A stretch of DNA of 64,000 bases from Bacillota bacterium (GCA_023459495.1 JAEWTL010000021.1:62001-126000), one strand, 5' to 3'. Shown: positions 34,380-43,119, counted from the first letter of the stretch. The notes: a model not told the origin generated them from the letters alone. Made by a program: numbers and translations.

Positions 34380-35323
34380 AGATCGTATTCATGGGTACAC
34401 CTGAGTTTTCCGTACCCAGTTTAAAAGCGCTGATATCGCGCGGTGATGAGATAGCCGCGGTGGTGACCCAGCCCGACCGGCAAAGAGGGCGCGGGCATCA
34501 GGTGCTGCCTTCACCGGTTAAGGCGGTTGCGCAGGAGCATGGCATTCCGGTGCTGCAGTTTGCGCGCATCAAATCGCCCGAAGGCGTGGCCGCGTTGCGC
34601 GAGATTGCGCCCGATATGATCGTTACGGCGGCATTCGGGCAGCTTTTATCCAAAGAAATATTGGACATTCCGCCCATGGGGTGCCTTAATGTGCACGCAT
34701 CGCTGCTGCCTAAATATCGGGGAGCGGCTCCCATCCAGTGGGCGATCATCAAAGGCGAGACACAGACCGGTGTTACGATCATGTATATGAACGAGGGGCT
34801 TGATACGGGAGACATGATCTCATCGGCAGTTGTTCCTATCCCTGATGATATGACAGGCGGACAACTCTACGAATTGCTGGCTCAGGAGGGTGCAAACCTG
34901 CTGGCTAAGACCATGGATGACATTATAAGCGGCAAAGTGGGACGTACGCCGCAGAACGAGATGGAAGCTAGCTATTATCCACCGCTCAGCAAAGAACTGG
35001 GCCGCATTGACTGGACCAGACCGTCGACCGAAATCCGCAACCTGATTCGCGCTCTTAATCCGGTGCCGGGAACGTATGGACGGATATGCGGACATACGAT
35101 CAAAATGTGGGCGGCCGAGCTGACAGACGGACAGGGGAAGCCGGGTAAGATCGATTGTGCGGATACCAAGCGTGGCCTCGTCGTAGGCACAGGAGACGGG
35201 TTGCTGCGCATCACTGAGATGCAGGCGCCAAACAGCAAACGGATGTCTCCCGCAGCCTATCTGTGCGGCTGCGCCATGCCGGGGGAGTGCTTTGACACGC
35301 ATTCCGAGGAGACTGCGGAATGA
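34376..35323 (+). CDS. fmt: Methionyl-tRNA formyltransferase
   Basis: Transfers formyl from 10-formyl-tetrahydrofolate to initiator Met-tRNA. 315 residues. The start IVFMGTPEFSVPSLKAL, the catalytic region NVHASLLPKYRGAAPIQWAI (Asn and His), and MNEGLDTGDM (Asp) are all conserved; a C-terminal OB-like domain binds tRNA. It is coupled to def and rsmB by 4-base ATGA overlaps. Confidence 0.97.
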   Translation: MKIVFMGTPEFSVPSLKALISRGDEIAAVVTQPDRQRGRGHQVLPSPVKAVAQEHGIPVLQFARIKSPEGVAALREIAPDMIVTAAFGQLLSKEILDIPPMGCLNVHASLLPKYRGAAPIQWAIIKGETQTGVTIMYMNEGLDTGDMISSAVVPIPDDMTGGQLYELLAQEGANLLAKTMDDIISGKVGRTPQNEMEASYYPPLSKELGRIDWTRPSTEIRNLIRALNPVPGTYGRICGHTIKMWAAELTDGQGKPGKIDCADTKRGLVVGTGDGLLRITEMQAPNSKRMSPAAYLCGCAMPGECFDTHSEETAE

Positions 35324-36588
35324 CGGCACGCCGCGCCGCGTATGACGCGTTAACGGCTGTCATACGGGATGGAGCGTACGTATCGCTGGCGCTGAAGCAG
35401 CATATACCGGTAACGCTCTCTGGCGAAGACAAGGGCTTTGCCACGAAGCTTGTGAGAACCACGCTGGAAAACTTGCTACGCATCGACTTCGCACTTGCAG
35501 CCTTCACGCGGGCAGGGCGTGTACACGGCAGTGTTCGTAATATTCTGCGTCTCGGCGCGTGCCAGCTGATGTTCATGGATACCGCGGAATATGCGGCGGT
35601 GGGTGAGAGTGTCGCTTTAACGAAGAGTGTTAAGCCGCAGATGGCGGGTTTTGTGAATGCAGTGCTGCGGTCGCTGGCAGCGGGCAGGGATAAGGTCCAA
35701 TATCCGCAGGGCAAGAACGGGCAAGCGCTCAGCATTGAAACGAGCTATCCGGAGTGGATATGCAAGAAGTATATCAACGATTTTGGTTATGAGTTCGCGC
35801 ATGCGTTGTTGAGTTACCGCGATAAGGGCGGTACGGCAATGCGTCTGAATATGCTTAGGGCAGATGCGCATAGCCTCGAACACGAGTTGGACAGGCTTGG
35901 ACATGACTTTGAAAAGGGCGGTGTGCCGGATTCATATATCGTGCAGGGGCTGACGGATATTGAAAACCTCGATATTTATCGCAACGGCTGGATCGCCGTG
36001 CAGTCGCAGAGCGCGATGCGCGCGGTGCTGGCCGCAGCTCCACAGCCGGGGGAAAAGCTGCTTGACGCGTGTGCCGCACCGGGTGGAAAGAGCGCATGCG
36101 CCGCAGCATTGACGGATAACAGGCTGCAGATTACAGCGTGGGACGTGCACCCGCACCGTGTGGAAATGACCAATAAGAACTATGCGCGGTTGGGTGTTGC
36201 CAACGCCGAAGCAGTGTTGCGCGATGCAAGCATATATGCGGCAGAATATGAAGCTGCGTTCGATTGTGTAATTGTCGATGCGCCCTGCTCCGCCATGGGG
36301 CTGATGGCATCGAGCCCGGATATCCGTTACAGCCGCAAGCCGGAGGACATCGCAGTGCTGAGCGAGAAACAATATGCGATATTGTCAACGTGCGCGCGGT
36401 ATGTGAAGCCCGGTGGAAGGCTTGCGTACTTCACATGCTCAATTAACCGGGAAGAGAACGAAGAAGTGACAGGCCGTTTTATGGCTGACAGCCCCGAGTA
36501 TGCGCATCTCAAGGAGCCAGTGACGATCTATCCGCATGAAAGCGGATCGGATGGCTTCTATATTGCCGTAATGAAAAGGAACGAATGA
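35320..36588 (+). CDS. rsmB: 16S rRNA (cytosine-967-C5)-methyltransferase
   Basis: 422 residues. The N-terminal NusB-like RNA-binding domain (to about 140; ARRAAYDALTAVIRDGAY) precedes the SAM-dependent NOL1/NOP2/Sun domain, with LDACAAPGGKSACAA (about 247-261), the VDAPCSAMG catalytic motif and the second catalytic Cys in FTCSINREENEE. The NusB fusion and the operon position identify RsmB rather than other m5C enzymes. Both ends overlap neighbouring genes by 4 bases. Confidence 0.94.
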   Translation: MTARRAAYDALTAVIRDGAYVSLALKQHIPVTLSGEDKGFATKLVRTTLENLLRIDFALAAFTRAGRVHGSVRNILRLGACQLMFMDTAEYAAVGESVALTKSVKPQMAGFVNAVLRSLAAGRDKVQYPQGKNGQALSIETSYPEWICKKYINDFGYEFAHALLSYRDKGGTAMRLNMLRADAHSLEHELDRLGHDFEKGGVPDSYIVQGLTDIENLDIYRNGWIAVQSQSAMRAVLAAAPQPGEKLLDACAAPGGKSACAAALTDNRLQITAWDVHPHRVEMTNKNYARLGVANAEAVLRDASIYAAEYEAAFDCVIVDAPCSAMGLMASSPDIRYSRKPEDIAVLSEKQYAILSTCARYVKPGGRLAYFTCSINREENEEVTGRFMADSPEYAHLKEPVTIYPHESGSDGFYIAVMKRNE

Positions 36589-37592
36589 AAGATTTGCTTT
36601 CGCTGGATTTGGAACAGCTGAAAACTATCGTAACGGAGTTGGACGGGAAACCGTTCATGGGCGGACAGCTTCAGCAATGGCTGTCCAAAGGTGTGCCGTT
36701 CGAAGACATGACGAATTTGCCTAAAGCCTTGCGCGAAACGCTGCGCAATGGATATACGGAAGGGTATGCGGGTGTTGTTGAAAAGCATGGGTCCGCCGAC
36801 GGCACCGTAAAGCTCCTGCTCTCTATGGCGGGCGGAGGCATGGTAGAATGTGTCGTCATGCGATATAATTACGGCAATACACTGTGCGTCTCCACGCAGG
36901 TCGGCTGCCGGATGGGCTGCGTGTTCTGCGCATCGGGAAAAGAAGGCCTTGTACGCAACCTTACCATTGGAGAAATGCGATCTGAGTTCATTGCGGCGCA
37001 GCAGATGGGCGAGATCGGCAATGTGGTGCTGATGGGATCCGGAGAACCCTTGGACAATTACGATAATGTGATCGGGTTTATCCGGACATTAGGCGAACTC
37101 CATGGACTGAGCATCCGGCACATTTCGCTCTCCACCTGTGGGCTGGTACCCGGCATTGAAAAGCTGGCAGGCGAGGGCCTTCCCGTCACGCTGTGCATAT
37201 CGCTGCACTCGGCCATTGACGAGAGACGCAGACAGATCATGCCCACCGCCTCAGCGTTTCCGGTAAAGCGCATACTCACGGCAGCAGATGCTTATTTCCA
37301 AAAGACAGGCCGCCGGGTGATCATTGAATACACGCTGATACGGTACTTTAACGACGGCCCAGAAGATATAGATGCGTTGGAAGGCGCGCTTAAGGGGATG
37401 AACTGCCATATCAACGTGATTCCGCTCAACATGGCGGGAGAGGGTGCTCTGCAGCCGCCAAGTACCGCAGAGACACATCGATTCGCTGGGGTACTGGAAA
37501 AGCGGGGCCTGAGCGCCACAGTGCGGCGCTCACTGGGCAGCGATATCGAAGGAGCTTGCGGACAACTGAAGCTGAAACGGGAGAAATTATGA
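36585..37592 (+). CDS. rlmN: Dual-specificity 23S rRNA A2503/tRNA A37 C2-methyltransferase RlmN
   Basis: Radical SAM methyltransferase, 335 residues. The cluster motif CRMGCVFC (about residues 104-111) in STQVGCRMGCVFCASG and the second catalytic Cys in DIEGACGQLK near the C-terminus are both present, as needed for the ping-pong mechanism. MGSGEPLDNYDNV and HISLSTCGLVPGI are typical. The related Cfr resistance protein is a possible confusion, but the operon position between rsmB and stp argues for the housekeeping RlmN. Confidence 0.95.
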   Translation: MKDLLSLDLEQLKTIVTELDGKPFMGGQLQQWLSKGVPFEDMTNLPKALRETLRNGYTEGYAGVVEKHGSADGTVKLLLSMAGGGMVECVVMRYNYGNTLCVSTQVGCRMGCVFCASGKEGLVRNLTIGEMRSEFIAAQQMGEIGNVVLMGSGEPLDNYDNVIGFIRTLGELHGLSIRHISLSTCGLVPGIEKLAGEGLPVTLCISLHSAIDERRRQIMPTASAFPVKRILTAADAYFQKTGRRVIIEYTLIRYFNDGPEDIDALEGALKGMNCHINVIPLNMAGEGALQPPSTAETHRFAGVLEKRGLSATVRRSLGSDIEGACGQLKLKREKL

Positions 37593-38317
37593 TCTACTAT
37601 GCCGAAACGCACGTGGGCAGCGTGCGTCGCAACAACGAAGACGCCTGTTACATTCCGCAAAAGGGCGAAGGCGGCTTTTTTATGATCGTTGCGGACGGTA
37701 TGGGCGGACACAACGCTGGCGAGGTCGCCAGCCAAATTGTGGTGGATACATTCAAGAGTGCTTTTGCCGATATGGAACCTGAAGAGATCACCGAAGATAT
37801 ACTGTGTGCAATCATGGAACGCGCCAATTCGCGCGTATTGGAAGATGCCAAACAGCATCCCGATCGGCACGGTATGGGATCGACAGCCACGGCGGCGGTT
37901 TTCTGCCCCAAAGAGGTGCTGATCGTCCATGTGGGGGACTCCCGTGCATACCTGTATCATGATGGACAACTCAGCCAAATCACAAAGGACCATTCCTATG
38001 TCCAGATGCTGATTGATTTCGGGTATATCAACGAGCAGCAAGCTTCCTCTCATCCGCAGAAAAATATCATTACCCGCGCAGTCGGAATAGATCCGGATGT
38101 CACTGCGGATATTCACCATATCGTTTTATTGCCCGGAGACTGTCTGGTCCTGTGTTCTGACGGCTTAAACAACATGATAAGCGACAATGACATTGCAGAG
38201 ATTCTGAAGCAGGGTTACGAATGTGCGGCCAAACGGCTTGTGGATGCGGCGCTCACCGCAGGCGGGAAAGACAATATCAGCGTTGCGTTAGCCGTTCAGG
38301 ATGGTGAGCGCGCATGA
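37589..38317 (+). CDS. stp: PP2C-type Ser/Thr phosphatase (PrpC/Stp)
   Basis: Removes phosphate from targets of the neighbouring PrkC kinase and from the kinase itself. 242 residues. PP2C metal-binding motifs are visible: SVRRNNEDAC, IVADGMGGHNAGEVAS, VHVGDSRAYLY, LCSDGLNNMISD and GGKDNISVAL. ATG 37589 is chosen because it overlaps the rlmN stop (ATGA) and the family starts here; the longer frame from 37556 lies inside rlmN. The prkC ATG overlaps its stop. Confidence 0.95.
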   Translation: MIYYAETHVGSVRRNNEDACYIPQKGEGGFFMIVADGMGGHNAGEVASQIVVDTFKSAFADMEPEEITEDILCAIMERANSRVLEDAKQHPDRHGMGSTATAAVFCPKEVLIVHVGDSRAYLYHDGQLSQITKDHSYVQMLIDFGYINEQQASSHPQKNIITRAVGIDPDVTADIHHIVLLPGDCLVLCSDGLNNMISDNDIAEILKQGYECAAKRLVDAALTAGGKDNISVALAVQDGERA

Positions 38318-40146
38318 TTGGAAGACTGCTGAATGGCCGGTATGCCATCATTGAAAACGTCGATACAGGCGGTATGGCATATATCTACAAGGCTGTATGT
38401 AAAAAGACGAATCGGATTGTCGCTGTTAAAATACTCAAGGAAGACTTTTCAGATAACCCTGAATATGTGTCGCGTTTTAAGAAGGAAGCGGAGGCTGCAT
38501 TTTCGCTGGAGCATCCAAACATCGTTCATGTAACCGATATCGGGTGCGACCACGGAACATACTACATGGTCATGGAGTATGTGGAAGGGTGTTCGCTCAA
38601 ATCGCTGATCGAAGAAAAGGGATGCCTTCAGGAGGCTGAGGCGATCGAATATACTTCGCAGATATGTGATGCGCTGGAAGCGGCACATAGCGAAGGCATC
38701 ATCCACCGCGATATCAAGCCGCAAAATATATTGCTGACACCCGAAGGACAGGCGAAAATCACCGACTTCGGCATCGCCACCAGCGTCAGTTCCATGGAGC
38801 CCAAGAAGAGCCAGGTACTCGGTTCCGTGTACTACATTTCCCCGGAACAGGCGAGGGGAGAAAAGATGGACCATCGAACCGACATTTATTCGCTGGGCGT
38901 CGTGTTCTATGAAATGCTGACCGGAAAGCTTCCGCATACGGGCAATAAAACCGTTGCCGTAGCTTTGAAGCATATCAATGAAAAGGTTACTCCGCCTGCT
39001 GAAGTGAAAGTAGGCATATCCAAAGCGGCTAATAACATTGTCCTCAAAGCGATGAGCAAGAAGCCCGCGGATCGTTATCGGTCTGCGGAGGCGTTCAAAG
39101 CCGATTTGAAATGTGCAATGTCAGAGCCCGACGGAGCGTATGTAGACATACCAAAGGCACATTCGGAAGATACCAAAGAGAGAATCGTCGGACGCAATAA
39201 GACATGGAAGATCAGCATTTTTGCAGCGCTTGCGCTGCTTGTGATTGCAGCAGTGTTTTTTGGTATACGGCTGTTCAGCCCAATTGCCGAAAAAGTCAGG
39301 GTGCCTGATTTGATTAGTATGAAAGTATCGGACGCAACCATTGCTCTTGGGAATTTAGGGTTGAGTGCGAATGTTGTCTATGAATCCAATGATACAGTGG
39401 ATGAGGATATTGTAATTTCGCAATCGTTTGGTGAAGGCGATCATGTTTCCAAAGGTACTGCGGTTACGATTACTGTTTCAAGCGGTCCGGACGGGATGGT
39501 CATGCCCGATCTTGCTGGTATGAGCCTGGAGGAAGCCGCGGATGTAATTGAATCCATGGGGCTCAGCCCTGCCGATATCACCTATGAGCTGCGCGAAGGG
39601 GTACAAGAGGGTAAAGTGATCTTTCAGATGCCGGAAGCGGATACGCCTATCGATGAGGACGAACTGATCAGCCTGATTGTATCCGGTGAAGCGCCACCTG
39701 AAAGCGCACCCATTCCATCTCTCAAAAACATATCGGTCGATCAGGCCGTCAGTCTGCTGCAGAGCTTAGGCTTTACCAACTGCCTTGTCTATGAACAGGA
39801 TAACGACGCAGAGGAAGGAACTGTATTCAACCAGAGCCCGGTGGAGGGTACGCAGACTCTTTATTCGGATGAAATCATTCTATATGTCAGCAGCTATACT
39901 TCCAAACCACATCAGGGTACATTCAGCGAAACGCTTACGGTGTCGGAGGCGGGTTCCAAGGTCCGCGTGGTGCTTGTCGATATGGTCAACGGTGTTACTG
40001 TTAATTTTAAGGTTTATGAATATACGGCAGACACCACGACCATACACATTAATCTTACGTTGGCCTCTTTTTCTGGCGGATACAGAACTGTGATCGTCTA
40101 TGTCAACAATGTGGAGACCTATACCTATGAGGTGGGATTCAGTTAA
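38314..40146 (+). CDS. prkC: PASTA-domain Ser/Thr protein kinase PrkC
   Basis: Membrane kinase that senses peptidoglycan fragments; in spore formers it can trigger germination. 610 residues. The cytoplasmic kinase domain (1-265) has a glycine loop (VDTGGMAYIYKA), Lys in VAVKIL, HRDIKPQN (His131), DFG (Asp151) and SPEQARGE. One transmembrane segment lies at about 298-318. Three extracellular PASTA repeats follow (about 325-400, 400-465, 465-530), then a C-terminal beta-rich region of about 80 residues (from THQ-like KPHQGTFSETLTVS onward) that I cannot name. It is paired with its phosphatase and with rsgA, as usual in Firmicutes. Confidence 0.95.
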   Translation: MIGRLLNGRYAIIENVDTGGMAYIYKAVCKKTNRIVAVKILKEDFSDNPEYVSRFKKEAEAAFSLEHPNIVHVTDIGCDHGTYYMVMEYVEGCSLKSLIEEKGCLQEAEAIEYTSQICDALEAAHSEGIIHRDIKPQNILLTPEGQAKITDFGIATSVSSMEPKKSQVLGSVYYISPEQARGEKMDHRTDIYSLGVVFYEMLTGKLPHTGNKTVAVALKHINEKVTPPAEVKVGISKAANNIVLKAMSKKPADRYRSAEAFKADLKCAMSEPDGAYVDIPKAHSEDTKERIVGRNKTWKISIFAALALLVIAAVFFGIRLFSPIAEKVRVPDLISMKVSDATIALGNLGLSANVVYESNDTVDEDIVISQSFGEGDHVSKGTAVTITVSSGPDGMVMPDLAGMSLEEAADVIESMGLSPADITYELREGVQEGKVIFQMPEADTPIDEDELISLIVSGEAPPESAPIPSLKNISVDQAVSLLQSLGFTNCLVYEQDNDAEEGTVFNQSPVEGTQTLYSDEIILYVSSYTSKPHQGTFSETLTVSEAGSKVRVVLVDMVNGVTVNFKVYEYTADTTTIHINLTLASFSGGYRTVIVYVNNVETYTYEVGFS

Positions 40147-40152
40147 TCGAGT

Positions 40153-41025
40153 ATGATCGGAAAGATTTTAAAAGGCATAGGCGGGTTTTATACCGTTTAT
40201 AGCGAAGATGGAAGCGAATACGAGTGCAAAGCATGCGGGCGTTTTCGCAACGAAGGGGAGACACCTTTGCCGGGCGATGACGTAGAGATTTCCCCGGAAG
40301 CTTTGGTGATCGAAAAGATACTGCCGCGACATAGCGAGCTCAAACGCCCTCGTGTGGCAAATGTCGACGCAGTGGCTATTGTCGTTTCCGCGACAAAGCC
40401 AAAGATAGATGCGCTGTTATGCGACAAGCTTATTATATCTGCACGGCGCTCCGGGATTTACCCGCTCCTGGTGCTCAACAAATGCGACACCGCACAGCCG
40501 GAAGATATTAACCGTATACATGAGGAATACCACAATGCAGTGGATGTCGTATGTGTTTCTGCCAAGGCAGGATTGGGAATAGACGAATTAAAGCAGCGTC
40601 TTGCCGGGCATTGCGTGTGCTTTGCCGGACAGTCGGCTGTGGGGAAATCCTCGCTGCTGAATGCGATGTTTCCGGAGATGGCGCTGAAGACGGATGGATT
40701 ATCCCGCAAAACCGACCGAGGGAAGCACACGACGCGACACGCGGAGCTGATGATGCCAGCAGGATTCAACGGAACGGTTTTTGATACCCCCGGCTTCTCG
40801 TTTTTCGAAAGCGACGAGATACCGCCGGAAGCACTCTGGGAATACTATGCAGACATGCGGCCATATGGTGGTGGCTGTCGCTATCCATCCTGCCTGCATG
40901 CCGGTGAACCGGGATGCGGCGTTTACGAGGCTCTGCTGCGCGGCGAAATCAGTCAGTCCCGATACCAACGGTATCTGGAATTATTAAAGGAGCTTAAAGA
41001 AAAGAGGGACAGAAAATATGATTAA
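40153..41025 (+). CDS. rsgA: Small-subunit-dependent ribosome biogenesis GTPase A
   Basis: Circularly permuted GTPase acting in 30S maturation. 290 residues. The N-terminal OB domain is followed by the permuted order G4 (LVLNKCDTA), G1 (FAGQSAVGKSSLLNAM) and G3 (FDTPGFSFFE), with the TDRGKHTTRH switch between. The zinc-knuckle CRYPSCLHAGEPGC comes near the C-terminus. It starts 6 bases after prkC and overlaps rpe by 8 bases. Confidence 0.95.
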   Translation: MIGKILKGIGGFYTVYSEDGSEYECKACGRFRNEGETPLPGDDVEISPEALVIEKILPRHSELKRPRVANVDAVAIVVSATKPKIDALLCDKLIISARRSGIYPLLVLNKCDTAQPEDINRIHEEYHNAVDVVCVSAKAGLGIDELKQRLAGHCVCFAGQSAVGKSSLLNAMFPEMALKTDGLSRKTDRGKHTTRHAELMMPAGFNGTVFDTPGFSFFESDEIPPEALWEYYADMRPYGGGCRYPSCLHAGEPGCGVYEALLRGEISQSRYQRYLELLKELKEKRDRKYD

Positions 41026-41662
41026 AATCGCACCATCTATCTTATCGGCAGATTTCACGATGATTCTCGACGCAGTACGGTTGCTGGAACGTGCAGGTGC
41101 GGATTACATCCATTGTGACGTCATGGACGGCGCTTTTGTACCCAACCTTACATTCGGACAGTATATGGTGAGGGATCTGCGCAAACATACAGATATGGTG
41201 CTCGACGCGCATCTCATGGTAGAACGTCCGGAACGTTTTATTGAAGATTTCGCAAAAGCCGGTGCGGATATTATCACGGTGCACGCCGAGGCTTCGGTAC
41301 ATCTGGACCGTACGCTGCAAATGATCCGTTCCGCGGGAAAGAAATGTGGCGTTGCGCTGAATCCGCATACTCCGCTTACCGAGATCGAATATGTGCTGGA
41401 CCGCGTGGACATGGTGCTGCTGATGTCGGTTAATCCGGGCTTTGGTGGACAAAGCTTTATCCCCAGCGCGCTGGAGAAAGCTTCAAGACTGAAAGAGATG
41501 ATCGCGGGACGAGATATCGATATCCAGATGGACGGCGGTATCAGCTTGCACAATGTCAAAGAGGTTACGGATGCAGGCGTCAATGTGATCGTTGCTGGCA
41601 GCGCGATATTCAATGCGCCGGACCCGGTGGACATGATCCAGAAAATGAGGCTGGAAAAATGA
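41018..41662 (+). CDS. rpe: Ribulose-phosphate 3-epimerase
   Basis: Interconverts ribulose-5-phosphate and xylulose-5-phosphate (pentose phosphate pathway). 214 residues, a TIM barrel. IAPSILSADF, HCDVMDGAFVPNLTFG, DAHLMVERPERFI, VNPGFGGQSFIP and QMDGGISLHNV carry the metal-binding His/Asp and phosphate-binding residues. Its ribosome binding site lies in the end of rsgA. thiN follows with a 4-base overlap. Confidence 0.96.
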   Translation: MIKIAPSILSADFTMILDAVRLLERAGADYIHCDVMDGAFVPNLTFGQYMVRDLRKHTDMVLDAHLMVERPERFIEDFAKAGADIITVHAEASVHLDRTLQMIRSAGKKCGVALNPHTPLTEIEYVLDRVDMVLLMSVNPGFGGQSFIPSALEKASRLKEMIAGRDIDIQMDGGISLHNVKEVTDAGVNVIVAGSAIFNAPDPVDMIQKMRLEK

Positions 41663-42297
41663 AATGGCTGGTAGTCACAGGCGGTCAGACGCCTGATGAG
41701 ACGCTGCTGATTGATGAAGTTCAGCTTGCACAGCATATCATTGCGGCAGACGGCGCTGCAGAGCTGCTCATTCGGGAAGGGATTACGCCCAGCGTCCTTA
41801 TCGGCGACTTTGACACCGCATCCCCGGAAAGCGTTGCAACACTGGCGGACAGAGGTGCAACGATTGTCCGGCTTCAAATCCATAAAAATATGACTGATAC
41901 TGAAGCCGCGGTCGATTACGCTCTGGACGCGGGCGCAGATGATATCACCATTTTAGGTGCGCTGGGCAGTCGTGTGGATCACACGTTTTCCAACATTGGA
42001 ATGCTGCTGCGCGCTTACCAGAGGGGAGTCCCTTGCCGTATTGTCGATGAAACTAATGAGCTTACAGTGGTGACCGGTGAATATGTGCTTCGTGGTCATC
42101 CCGGACAGACGGTTTCCATATTGCCGCTGACGGGTGGCCTTACAGTAACAGCCAGCGGCCTTGAGTATCCTCTGGAACAGCTTTCATTGCCGTTCGGGTC
42201 TTCGCGCGGCATCAGCAACCGGCTGACGGGCTCAGATGCCCGGCTCTCCATTTCGGGTGGAATCGCCCTCATCGTCAAGATACTGAGAAACGCGTAA
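41659..42297 (+). CDS. thiN: Thiamine pyrophosphokinase
   Basis: Converts thiamine to thiamine diphosphate. 212 residues. IIAADGAAELLIREGITPSVLIGDFDTASPE (key parts: AADGAA, GDFDT) is the ATP/metal-binding region; DTEAAVDYALDAGADDITILGALGSRVDHTFSN shows the typical T-D-x-E and GALGGRxDH-like motifs. The C-terminal thiamine-binding beta domain is complete. It ends the long gene run; an unrecognised small gene and spoVM follow 65 and 252 bases later. Confidence 0.92.
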   Translation: MKWLVVTGGQTPDETLLIDEVQLAQHIIAADGAAELLIREGITPSVLIGDFDTASPESVATLADRGATIVRLQIHKNMTDTEAAVDYALDAGADDITILGALGSRVDHTFSNIGMLLRAYQRGVPCRIVDETNELTVVTGEYVLRGHPGQTVSILPLTGGLTVTASGLEYPLEQLSLPFGSSRGISNRLTGSDARLSISGGIALIVKILRNA

Positions 42298-42362
42298 CAC
42301 TTTCCGTTCAATCTCCGTATGATACACCAGGCGAAACTTAAAAGAACGCCGGAGGTGATCAT

Positions 42363-42524
42363 TTGTTCTGCGGAAACTGTTTATTAAGGAAGATCATCGG
42401 GTTTTTTCTGGTTTTTATTGGCGTTATCCTGTTGATATGCTTTATGCCATACTGGATGTGGCTGTCTCTGCTCGGGCTAGTGCTGATTATCGTGGGTTGC
42501 TTCGTATTAACCAGAAGGTATTGA
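42363..42524 (+). CDS. Small membrane hairpin protein, 53 residues, unrecognised
   Basis: A gene too short for routine calling. TTG 42363 is preceded at the right distance by a strong GGAGGTGAT (42351-42359). The product begins FCGNCLLRKIIG and has two hydrophobic segments (about residues 11-27, FFLVFIGVILLICF, and 33-48, WLSLLGLVLIIVGCFV) separated by MPYWMW, and ends with basic TRRY. The N-terminal CxxC could bind metal or react with thiols. It lies between thiN and spoVM, so a sporulation or envelope role is possible, but this is context only. I do not recognise the family. Confidence 0.7.
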   Translation: MFCGNCLLRKIIGFFLVFIGVILLICFMPYWMWLSLLGLVLIIVGCFVLTRRY

Positions 42525-42549
42525 CGCATACATAACGGGAGGTGTAAAT

Positions 42550-42615
42550 ATGAAAATATACTGCATCAAGGCGCCGCGGCTGCTGCGGGGATTACTGAAG
42601 AAGCTGTTCAAATAG
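42550..42615 (+). CDS. spoVM: Stage V sporulation protein SpoVM, 21 residues
   Basis: Amphipathic helical peptide that recognises the convex forespore membrane and anchors the coat basement layer (SpoIVA). The product MKIYCIKAPRLLRGLLKKLF plus Lys aligns with Bacillus SpoVM from residue 1: Lys2, Tyr4, Ile6, Lys7 and Pro9 coincide, and the rest forms a basic amphipathic helix. It is 5 residues shorter than the 26-residue Bacillus peptide. A strong GGGAGGTG (42538-42545) precedes the ATG. The position between thiN and a reverse-oriented rpmB is the same as in Bacillus, which greatly strengthens the call. Confidence 0.88.
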   Translation: MKIYCIKAPRLLRGLLKKLFK

Positions 42616-42627
42616 GGAGAATACATA

Positions 42628-42663
42628 AAGAGGTGCAGACGGCTTCTGGCTGCTGCACCTCTT
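42628..42663. terminator. Long hairpin after spoVM
   Basis: AAGAGGTGCAG (42628-42638) pairs with CTGCACCTCTT (42653-42663). The T-run is poor in both directions, but the location just after spoVM and facing the convergent rpmB suggests a terminator or 3' stabilising hairpin. Confidence 0.6.
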
Positions 42664-42698
42664 AGCAAGCAAAAATGCAGAATGGACAAACACAACGA

Positions 42699-42717
42699 AA
42701 GCGGCATAAAGCCGCTT
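42699..42717 (-). terminator. Probable terminator of rpmB
   Basis: On the reverse strand AAGCGGC (42717-42711), a 5-base loop and GCCGCTT (42705-42699), followed by a T/G-rich tail. It lies 28 bases beyond the rpmB stop. Confidence 0.6.
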
Positions 42718-42745
42718 CATGATTGTGCTTCCGTGTCAGTGCCTT

Positions 42746-42934
42746 TTATCCGCGCGTTACTTTGCCGGAACGGAGGCACCGGGTGCAGACGTAGAGAACC
42801 TTCGGAGCGCCGTCTACCGTAGCGTGAACGCGCTGAACGTTAGGAGACCACGTCCGCTTCGCCTTACGGTTGGAATGACTTACGGTGTTGCCCGAAGCAA
42901 TCCCTTTATTGCAAATTTCACAGTACTTCGCCAT
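42746..42934 (-). CDS. rpmB: 50S ribosomal protein L28, zinc-ribbon form
   Basis: 62 residues. AKYCEICNKGIASGNTVSHSNRKAKRTWSPN and LYVCTRCLRSGKV give the L28 fold, with two CxxC pairs that can hold zinc (the C+ form, whose paralogue without cysteines serves in zinc shortage in some species). ATG 42934 is chosen because the family begins MAKYC; a 7-codon extension upstream lacks support. It is transcribed opposite to spoVM and to the asp23-like gene, the conserved Firmicute arrangement. Confidence 0.96.
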   Translation of the reverse strand: MAKYCEICNKGIASGNTVSHSNRKAKRTWSPNVQRVHATVDGAPKVLYVCTRCLRSGKVTRG

Positions 42935-42971
42935 ATTCATCAACCTCTCTGCCAAAAATCAAGCAGTGACT

Positions 42972-43000
42972 ATTTTATCACTGTAAGACACCAATGGCAA
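42972..43000 (-). promoter_or_regulatory. Promoter of rpmB with a palindrome over the -10
   Basis: On the reverse strand TTGCCA (43000-42995), a 17-bp spacer, then TAAAAT (42977-42972). CAGTGA (42964-42969) and TCACTG (42978-42983) form an inverted repeat centred on the -10, which could be an operator or chance. Confidence 0.65.
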
Positions 43001-43041
43001 GACCAATTCTTTAAATTTTCTTTTCATTTTCCCCAAATCGC

Positions 43042-43070
43042 TTGACGATATTACAAAAAAGCGATAGATT
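43042..43070 (+). promoter_or_regulatory. Promoter of the asp23-like/fakA-like/recG genes
   Basis: TTGACG (43042-43047), a 17-bp spacer, then TAGATT (43065-43070). It lies back to back with the rpmB promoter. Confidence 0.65.
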
Positions 43071-43119
43071 TATGACGCTGAGTCAATGGAGCAGGTAACG
43101 GTATCAGGGAGGCAAAAGC

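Noticed and set aside
36585..37592. Cfr-type antibiotic resistance methyltransferase
   Set aside because: The gene sits in the conserved rsmB-rlmN-stp-prkC order, so the housekeeping RlmN is far more likely.
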